From positions 136,750,297-136,814,296 of the forward strand of contig NC_084793.1 in assembly GCF_963169125.1 (NCBI RefSeq): a stretch of DNA of 64,000 bases. Reading direction: 5' to 3'. Below the pieces are notes generated by a model that made no database searches, was not told the DNA's origin, and saw only the letters and a list, made by a program, of their open reading frames with translations. Origin of the DNA: Humulus lupulus (Eukaryota > Streptophyta > Magnoliopsida > Rosales > Cannabaceae). Positions 55,993 to 64,000 of this stretch are shown piece by piece. Each line of letters opens with the position of its first letter. The first letter of the stretch is position 1. A program made the translations under genes and the position numbers.

Positions 55993-58562
55993 ATGTTTCA
56001 AAGGTCCGAAACAGACATTATCGAAGAGAATGATTTGGATTGGTTTGGCTTACGCTTTTGTGAAGAATATGAGGAAGAAGAAGGTGGGGGAGATGACATG
56101 GGGAATACGGTTGATGAAGGTGGTGGAGATGCCATGGAGAATACCGTTGATGAAGGTGGGACATCAAGTTTGGAAAAGACGGAAATGGCAACTGACGAAA
56201 TGAATGATACCAACCAATTTTCTAAGTATGATTTAAACGAAAACCCATTGTTGTTGAGTAGAGATGGCATGGTTGGGCATGTTTTTCAATCACTGGACAT
56301 GGCTGAAGAATTCATTCATGAATATGCAAGATTCATTGGGTTCAGCCTACGTAAAAGTATCATGCGAAAAAATACTACAGGTGATGTACGTCAACATCAG
56401 TGGGTATGCTCCCGCGAGGGCTGGCGATCTGAAATGCATGTGGGAAGGCTTGATAGAACTAGGGAGCCTAAGCCAATTAGTCGAGTGGGATGCAAGGTTT
56501 GCTTTCGAGTGAACTTGGTGAAGGGTAGTACGCATTGGATATGCAAAGAATTCATCCCAATTCATTCTCACAACATTGTAGCAGAAAACCATAAACAATT
56601 CCTTCGGTCCAATCGGATAATGACACAAGGAACCTTGACGACTGCACAAATAATGAAGGAGTCAGGCATAAGAACTTGCCACATCATGTCATACATGGCA
56701 AAGAAAATGGGTGGTTATGAGAAGCTTCCATTCACACCAAAGGATCTTTACAATCGAATATCCCATGCTTCAAAAGTTGAGTTTATCGGTTCCAATGCAG
56801 GGCGGGCAATCGGATATTTAGAGCATAAAGCTGATGAAGACCCTGGTTTTTTGGACAGTTTTCGTACAATGAGGATAATCGTCTTCTTAATCTATTTTGG
56901 GCAGATGGGAGATGTAGATCAGACTATGAAACATATGGCCATGCAGTAGCTTTTGATTCGACGTACAAGACTAATAGTTATGGGAAGCCGCTGCTGATAT
57001 GGATAGGAATTAATAACCACTATACCACATGCATTTTGGGCTTTGCCATTCTTGACAATGAGTCTGCCAGCAGCTACAAGTGGGCGACAAGGGCTTTCCT
57101 GGAATGCATGGGAGGTGTTCTACCGAAAACAGTAGTGACAGATGGAGACGAAGCTATTGCTAACACGCTACAGGAGTTGATGCCTGATGTACCCCACCGA
57201 TTGTGTTATTGGCATTTACACAACAAAGCTGTTTTAAAAGTGAAAGATCCATCTTTTGCGAGTAGGTTTACCAAATTGGTATTCCGGTACTACACAAAGG
57301 ACGAGTTTGAAGATAAATGGTGCAACTTAGTGAAAGATTTTGGGATACAAGGCACTGAATATGCTGCAAAGCTTTATGCAGACAAGGAGAAGTGGGCTGA
57401 AACATTTCTGAGAGGGAATTTCTTCTGTGGAATGACAACTACTCAACGAAGTGAAGGTATTAATGCGGTGTTGAAGAAAAAAGTGAATCAAAAGTTGAAG
57501 TTGTACGAGTTCGTCAGGGGGGTCAACATGACCTTATCTTTAATTAGACAACGTGAAGCAAAAGATGAGTACATTACACTTCACACTAGTCCCCAGCTCG
57601 GGAAGACAAATTTGCCACAGATAGAGGATGAATTAGCAAATCTTTACACACGGAACATGTTTTACAAGGTACGACACCAGATGTTGAAAGAAGGTAGGTA
57701 CATGGTGAAAACCCTATTGGAGGAAGAGGATGCAATCATTTTGAAGCTTCACAAGTATGCTGCTGAACAAGTGAAGAGGCATGTATATGTAACACCGGAG
57801 CGTGATCTCTTTGTTTGTGAATGCCAATATTTTTTGTCATATGGGATACCATGCCGGCATATATTTGCTTCAATAAAACGACTACACATTACTTCAATGC
57901 CTCGAGCACTAATACTATCTCGGTGGATGGTTGAGACTAAACAGACTCACAATTTTCCAATTGGCAATATGGACGCTACCTTAGACAAACGAGAGGTGGA
58001 GAGTGCAAGATTTGGTGCAATTAGTAGCCAGTTGGGTGAACTTGCGTATCTTGGATCGAGGAATCAGTCGACATACCATATTGCAAAAAGTGAGATTGAC
58101 AGATTATGCGGTAAGCTTAAAGCAGTTGTGGACATGGGAGACAAGGAGATTAGCCATAACCTTCCTCTACACAGGGAGTTTCAATTCCCAGTGTTGGATC
58201 CATACTTCACAAAAAGTAAGGGTACAACAAAGGTACCTGGCTCGAAAAAAGGTACTCGCCGCAAGTGTAGTATCTACCAGAAAAGTGGACATAACAAGTT
58301 GACTTGCCCGATAAAATGGAAGAAGGATCACCGGATTGGAGAGTCAGATGAATATGAAGATGCAGAAGAAGATGACCAATGCTATGGAATGGGATTGAAT
58401 AATGAATGGGCTGGGCAAAACTCAATGGACTACACACAACATGAGAATGAGACAGAAAATGATGTTGTTGACGATTTAGGCAGTGAACTACAGAATGATA
58501 AAGTGAATAAAGTGGGAACACAGGTTGAGGAGGGAAACAATTGGTGGAAAAGTCCTTTCTGA
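55993..58562 (+). pseudogene. MULE transposase (MURA/FAR1 type), one frameshift
   Basis: Starts at ATG 55,993 with an acidic N-terminus. A FAR1-type zinc-binding DNA-binding domain lies at about 56,275-56,600 (FQSLDMAEEFIHEYARFIGF, QHQWVCSREGW, CKVCFRVNL). A one-base loss near 56,866 shifts the frame. The core continues LLNLFWADGR, AFDSTYKTN (first Asp), VVTDGDEAI (second Asp), HRLCYWHLHNKA and QRSEGINAVLKKK (Glu region). The SWIM zinc finger (CECQYFLSYGIPCRHIF) is intact. The C-terminal knuckle reads CSIYQKSGHNKLTC, with Tyr where Cys is expected. It would cut and join MULE ends. It lies tail-to-tail with the Ulp1-like gene at 59.7-62.05 kb. Confidence 0.88.
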
Positions 58563-59694
58563 TTTCGTTATGATATTTTGTCTGGAGCTTTATTAAGTAC
58601 TCTTCTATCTCATTTGGTTGCCAATTAAGTTATGAAAAAATGGCAAAGTTTAATGACACGACTAGTTCATTTCTCGAATCTTCTCTTGGATTGTCATCAT
58701 GTACGAGGGAATGCTTGTAATTGCACTTACTGAATCGGGAGTAATGCCATTAATTTATAAATTTAAATTTACGCAAAAATGGTCATTAGTGTATAAAAGC
58801 TTTGCTCGAATATCATTGCATCAGATTCATTAATTGCGCGTGCCTCTGGCTTGTGGAGTGGCATCACTCTTTGTTTGTGGTCATTGTTAATGGGTTCCAT
58901 CCATACTTGTTATTATTTACATGGTTGTTTTAATGGTTGTTTTAATGTTCATAAGATACAAGTTTAAGATGAATAAATCGTTATGGTACTTTCTGCATTA
59001 CTTATGGGAAGCCTCAATAATTATAATTTTCATATGCTATGTCTAAGCACAATCTATAAAATTGCTTTGCTCCTATTTGGTACCTTTAATGGTATGTAGA
59101 ACAACTATATTTTCCACCAAAATAATAAAAAACATACATTATTTTGAAGACGTTACCTTCATATAGTTGCAGGTGTTATAAGGCAACTCCAACTAGTAAT
59201 TAAAGTGGGACATCATATACCAAAATTTTCATAACAACTAACAACCACCACTGCTGTACAAACAGCCACTGCTATACTATACCATGATTCTTGTCTTCAG
59301 TATAAAACCTTGAAATAGGACAGGGTGGTGTTTATAAATGTTTATTCTTAATTAAAGTGGGACAAATATATCAAGCTCTATAATAGAAAATGCTTAATAT
59401 GCCATGGTAGTTTTTATAATATATTTTATTTGTCTTCAATATATGCAAGTACGACTGATTCATCATTGTTCATTTTAATAATACATCACACCTATATACA
59501 GGAATTCATCACCCCCACACAATAAACACCCTGTCATTCACAAATAGAAAGGGGCAACAAGATCAAATTAAAAAGTATATGACAATACATAAATTAGCTC
59601 AAAAGGATATGCGGAGCACCCATGACAATAGACCCACACCCCATTAAACATATTTTTCATGAAACACCTCACTCACAATTACTAATCATCAAAC
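58563..59694. other. Spacer between convergent transposase and Ulp1-like gene
   Basis: 3' flanks of both genes. No additional coding sequence recognised. Confidence 0.5.
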
Positions 59695-62053
59695 CTATTT
59701 CCCTACACATGGAGTGGAATTCTTCTTTGTCCTCGCTGAAGCCATTATTTGATCCCTAACTTTGTTGTGTACTGATGTCACTAAACCAATAGCGACACGA
59801 GCCCTTTCATCATCCGAGTTATACTTTAACAAAAATTGTGAATTGTGAAAGAAATACAAAAACAAATTTCAATTACTTAATATAAACATTATTCAACTAC
59901 TAAGAAACTCAATAGTTTTAAAAATTAATACAGTACAACATAAAAACTTACACCCTTCGGTTTGAAGTCAGAAGGGTTGCGTTGTGCCATCCAATTTATC
60001 ACATGAATACCACAGTCATATCCATTTGATTGTTGGACAACTTCATTATTAGTGAAAGCCTTGAAACATGTGAATGACTTCACAGGTCCCTTCCACCGTG
60101 ATAACTCATCTCGGAGAACTAAATCAAGCTGTTGCAACTATAGTGTGGACAAAACAAGATAACATCAACTGTAATGATAGTCAAATACTACACCTTTAGT
60201 TTAGAAATAGAAAACCTTCTCTAGTTAATTAATAACCCACCTCAGTTTTACTCCCAACAATGAAAAAGGTTAAAACTTCCCAAAAAAAATTAAAAACTCA
60301 CCACCACTGGAACAAGAGAATGTGATAATGATTCTTTGCGCCCTAGCAGCATCGAATCACATATTTCGACAACCCCATTACCTACATGAACTATAAAGAG
60401 AACCCAGTGTTGCATTTCCTCGTTGTGAACTGGAATCTTAATCTGCAAAATAATGAAATATTCAACTAATAAAATAAACCCAAAAATACAAAAAAATACC
60501 ACACATAAATATACCTTCCCACATAAATTCAAATCTCCAATAAATAGTTTATGAGCTGAATCAGATCGATCACTTTGAGGAAACAAGTTCTGAATACTAA
60601 TTCCAGTGCACTGTCACTCAAAAATATTCACAATTAATTCCATATCTCTTATATTGAGTTGAATTTTTCTACAGGAACAGTACTCACCGTCATTCTAGTA
60701 TTCAAATACCATGACGAACGACTCTCTGTTGAAACTTGCTGCTCCCTACGTGTGTTCATCTCACATACTACATTCAACACCTGCGGTCAAAACAAGAAAA
60801 AAACATTGGAAACCTACCCTTACCGTCCATGAATATTAGTTTAGATGGGGAAATATAAATAAAGTGAATACTTCTAACTAAATAGTCCAACATTATCAAT
60901 CCATACCTCTCCATTAATAAAAACCCTAGGACACAGTGTTCGAACCAAACCACGCGTGAGATGATTAAACCCCGTGTCTACTAGTGTCTCACTGTGCCAC
61001 AATTATAAAACAAATTTATAATAATATTGGGTATCGGATAGAAAATTTTTATTGTTAACTAATGGAAAAAATATACTTACTCATGATTCAAACTATCATC
61101 AAATATGTATTCTATTAATTTCCCTATATCATCGTCAATTATGGGGGTGCGAATTTTAAAGGGCCCTATGCTTTGGCTCCGCCCAGTTGTAACATTAGAA
61201 ACATAAACTCCACGTGGAGTTGTCTGCGATTTACTCTTCACCTGATTAAATAAACTAGTAAATTATAAAACAAGGTACAATAACAAATAAATATAAAACG
61301 TACTCAATTACACATTTACCATTTTTTTCCTCCGTTCAACAGGCCCACCAATGCTACTAGACACTGACTGGCTTCCTACTTTTACATTCGACAACTTTGA
61401 ACATTTTTGGTTAATCGTACAAACTCTAGGCTTCTACAATCTCAAGATTAACAACCAATTAGGTTCAACAAGTAAAATAAAAAAAACCAAAAATACCAAA
61501 AAAAAATTAATAATCAACTTTTAACCTACCAAAAGATACCATTACTTACTTTCATCGACATTTCACGCTGCAATAATGTTTCTCCAAATTGGGATGAAAT
61601 CCTGAAAACAGTATCATCAAAGTTCTCGAAGTTTACCCCCAAACATTTATCCTCTCCATTACCAACACATGTCTTCCTTTTGCATTCTATATTAGTTGAG
61701 CTATCATCTAACCCCCGAATATCTCCTACACACTTATTCAACTCACCGTTACTTAAATCGTCCATTTTGCTTTCAACCCCACTACATTTAAGGACACCAT
61801 CTTTCTGTCTATCAAAATCATTTGCTTTGTCTTTACCTGAAGGATTTACAAAAGCAACATCTTCCTTCCTCCCAATTAATTTTTCAACCATTTTACGCTC
61901 AAAGATTTTCGCCTCACTATGTCTATGTTTCCCATGTTCAGTTATTGCACGTAATTGATCTTTAATTACTCTCAAATCATCTTTCAACCCAGCATAATCA
62001 TTACGCAGCCTCTGAATTGATTCCATTATAGAATTCAGCAATAAAACTTCCAT
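59695..62053 (-). CDS. Ulp1-like cysteine protease, apparently intact, MULE-associated
   Basis: About nine exons on the minus strand with good GT-AG sites and no stop seen. Exon 1 (62,053 to about 61,550) is a coiled coil (MESIQRLRNDYAGLKDDLRV then IKDQLRAITEHGK) and ends at GTAAGT. Middle exons include KPRVCTINQKCSKL, VKSKSQTTPRGVYVSN and SETLVDTGFNHLTRGLV. The protease part has MQHWVLFIVHV (His), VVEICDSML (Asp) and, at about 60,000-60,040, QQSNGYDCGIHVINWM, with the Gln six residues before the catalytic Cys. The last exon ends TKKNSTPCVGK. All C48 catalytic residues are present, unlike the 33-35 kb copy. It sits 1.2 kb from the right MULE terminus, the same layout as the 33-kb gene next to 31,761. 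Confidence 0.75.
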
Positions 62054-62934
62054 CCTAAATCACCAAATCAACAGTACCATAAAATGGGGAAATATATTAA
62101 CAACCATACAATAATCATTTTACTACAAATTTCATTCCTTCTAGAAAAAAGAAACATCACATAAATACAAATATTTTTCCTCTAGCTAATAGTACAGAAT
62201 AAATCAGCCTTATGCAACATTAACAAAAAAATGATCTCAATAAAATTAACAAAACTCAATACTATTGCAACTTTCAATACTAGTGAAGTTATATATAGCT
62301 CGCCTAAGCCAACTCACACCATTTTGGAAAGAAGAAACTGTCATAATCATTCTGAAGGGGGTATGAGATTATAAAAAGAAAGAGGCTTAATAGTTATTTC
62401 TGGAATTCTCTCCAAACTTTTTACCTAATGTGGTCTTACAACATATATACAAACTACCACACGAGTCCACCTTCCAAAGCACACATTAATACCCATATAT
62501 ATTCAACAGATAGCACACATTAATACCCATATATATTCAACAGATAGCATATACCTATATAAGCACAAAACATATATATATATATCATCATCATTTTTTA
62601 TCCAGACGAAAAGCACACCTCTAAAGTGGTCCAAGTGCAGCTCTAAACAATGTATACCCATGAATACCCAAATACAGAGAGATGGAGAAAGAGGCTTAAT
62701 AGTTATTTCTGGAATTCTCTCCAAACTTTTTACCTAATGTGGTCTTACAACATATATACAAACTACCACACGAGTCCACCTTCCAAACTATATAAGCACA
62801 CATTAATACCCATATATATTCAACAGATAGCATATATTAATACTCATATATACATCTTATCTTTCTCTATATTAATACCCATATATACATTGAAAGCTAA
62901 ATTAATGGCAACAAAATGAAAACTTACCCATGTG
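62054..62934. repeat. Promoter-side region with 309-bp direct duplication
   Basis: Positions 62,377-62,488 and 62,686-62,797 are identical by eye (AGAAAGAGGCTTAATAGTTA ... CACACGAGTCCACCTTCC). Shorter repeats of CACATTAATACCCATATATA occur at 62,480-62,560 and 62,800-62,890. The segment lies between the Ulp1-like start and the MULE end, so it is probably promoter/UTR sequence. Confidence 0.8.
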
Positions 62935-63292
62935 AAGAAACAGAGAAGTCTGTTTCGGAAGAGAGAGACAGAGAATAGTTCTGTGAATGGATTCGGACTT
63001 GTGAGGGAAAGAGAGAGAGTTAGAACAAATATTTGGATAGATATCAGTGGAGGTATCAATGGGCACCGGCTGAAAGAGATTCGGAAGAGAGAGAGAGAGA
63101 GAGCGAAGGGTTCGTACTTGTGAGGGGAAAGAGAGAGAGAATAGTTCTGAGAGATACACCAAATATTTTTAAACCAAATATTTTTTTAAAAAGATCACAG
63201 CCGTTGATGTGAGCCGTTGATGTGATGAAATGGTGAAAAAAAAAGTGCACACCGGTGGAGACGTTTTTTCCGTCTCCACATAAGAAATTGCC
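62935..63292 (-). repeat. MULE terminal inverted repeat, right end
   Basis: The reverse complement begins GGCAATTTCTTATGTGGAGA, CGGAAAAAACGTCTCCACCG and continues through CACCATTTCATCACATCAACGG into TTCTAACTCTCTC, CCGAATCCATT and CTTCCGAAACAGA. The same order occurs at 29,227-29,470. Extended homology is about 250-350 bp. Followed by TATATATATA. Confidence 0.8.
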
Positions 63293-63302
63293 TATATATA
63301 TA

Positions 63303-64000
63303 TTCTAGATACAAATGCAAGTTTTTATAATTTTATTTATAGAATTTATTAATTATTTTTATTAAATTTATATTAATATCATATAAATTTCAAATAAATA
63401 TCCTATTTTAATAATTTTTTTTGAGTTTATGCTTGTTTTAATTTTTGAATTTAGGAGTGACAACGAGAGATTATATATTTTAGTTTAATGTAATATTAAA
63501 TATTATACGTAGATTTTAAATTTAAGATTTTGCTAATTTAAAAAAAAAAATTTGTTGTTAATTGACAGTAGATTATGTTATATGTTTAATATGATATTAT
63601 TCTAATAAGCAAGTTTAAATTTAATTAAATTTTATTTAATTTATAAAACGTATGATTTTATTATTTTTAAATAATTATCATTATAAAATATCTAAAAAAT
63701 ACCCTATTTTAATTTGTTTAATTATTTATTATTTTTAAATAATTATCATTGTAAAATATCTCAAAAATATCATATTTTAATTTGTTTACTTATTTATTAT
63801 TTTTAAATAATTATCATTGTAAAATATCTCAAAAATATCATATTTTAATTTTTTTAATTATTTATTTTATTTAAGTTTAAGTGATGTTTACAAACTACTC
63901 TTAAATATATGAATATTCTGTCAAATATAAGAATATTTTGTTAAATTTAACATTAAAAAATAAAAAACCGTTAAAACAAATTTGTTTTATTATCTACACA
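63303..64000. other. Very AT-rich DNA with a 68-bp tandem repeat
   Basis: No gene. About three copies of a 68-bp unit (TATTTATTATTTTTAAATAA, TTATCATTGTAAAATATCTC, AAAAATATCATATTTTAATT) lie between about 63,650 and 63,870. The second and third are nearly identical. Confidence 0.75.

Noticed and set aside
61680..61958. 92-residue plus frame
   Set aside because: Antisense of Ulp1-like exon 1.
1..64000. tRNA, rRNA or snRNA genes
   Set aside because: I looked for A/B-box pairs and cloverleaf-like arms and saw none convincing. A dedicated covariance-model scan would be decisive.

Overview
The window looks like AT-rich, gene-poor plant nuclear DNA, most likely from a eudicot. The species cannot be named from sequence alone. 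Evidence is the layered LTR retrotransposons, Mutator-like DNA transposons (MULEs), multi-exon genes with GT-AG introns, and fragments of plant gene families. Almost all recognisable coding capacity is transposon-derived. The few non-transposon candidates are two truncated pieces of an Expp1-like gene and one small RNase H hybrid-binding-domain gene.

Layout. 1-3.8 kb: decayed LTR-like sequence. 3.8-5.0 kb: first exon and part of intron 1 of an Expp1-like gene (minus strand). 5.3-6.0 kb: MITE-like inverted repeat. 6,490-12,890: a Pack-MULE-like element with a 9-bp target duplication (TSD), carrying an RNase H-like gene fragment. It is split by a complete Ty3/gypsy chromovirus (6,768-12,127) with 404-bp LTRs and a GTACT TSD. 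13,112-25,178: an old, heavily mutated SIRE/Maximus-type Ty1/copia element with a third ORF downstream of pol. It is itself interrupted by a 2,245-bp solo LTR (15,779-18,023, TSD ACAAG). 25.2-28.5 kb: possible captured exons, a 62-bp tandem repeat and CACTA-like terminal motifs. 28.5-29.2 kb: exons 2 and 3 of an Expp1-like gene plus intron sequence shared with the 3.8-4.0 kb piece.

29.2-63.3 kb is a MULE island built on one terminal-repeat family. It holds a 2.5-kb foldback-rich element (29,227-31,750), a Ulp1-like protease gene (33.0-35.4 kb, plus), a plant-mobile-domain gene (36.1-38.5 kb, minus), blocks of a 67-bp ATCGAT-rich minisatellite in opposite orientations, a DUF1985-Ulp1 pseudogene (45.6-48.1 kb), an RNase H hybrid-binding-domain gene (49.7 kb), an LTR relic (to 53,190), a Mutator-type MITE with a perfect 9-bp TSD (53,848-54,183), a FAR1/MURA-type MULE transposase with one frameshift (56.0-58.6 kb), and a second, apparently intact Ulp1-like gene (62.05-59.70 kb, minus) next to the right terminal repeat at 63,292.

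The most interesting part is this MULE island. A mobile-element family carries or sits with a transposase, cysteine proteases of the SUMO-protease type and a plant-mobile-domain protein, and several of these genes still have open frames across many introns. Exon boundaries were read by eye from GT/AG sites and frame continuity. No alignment or database search was possible.
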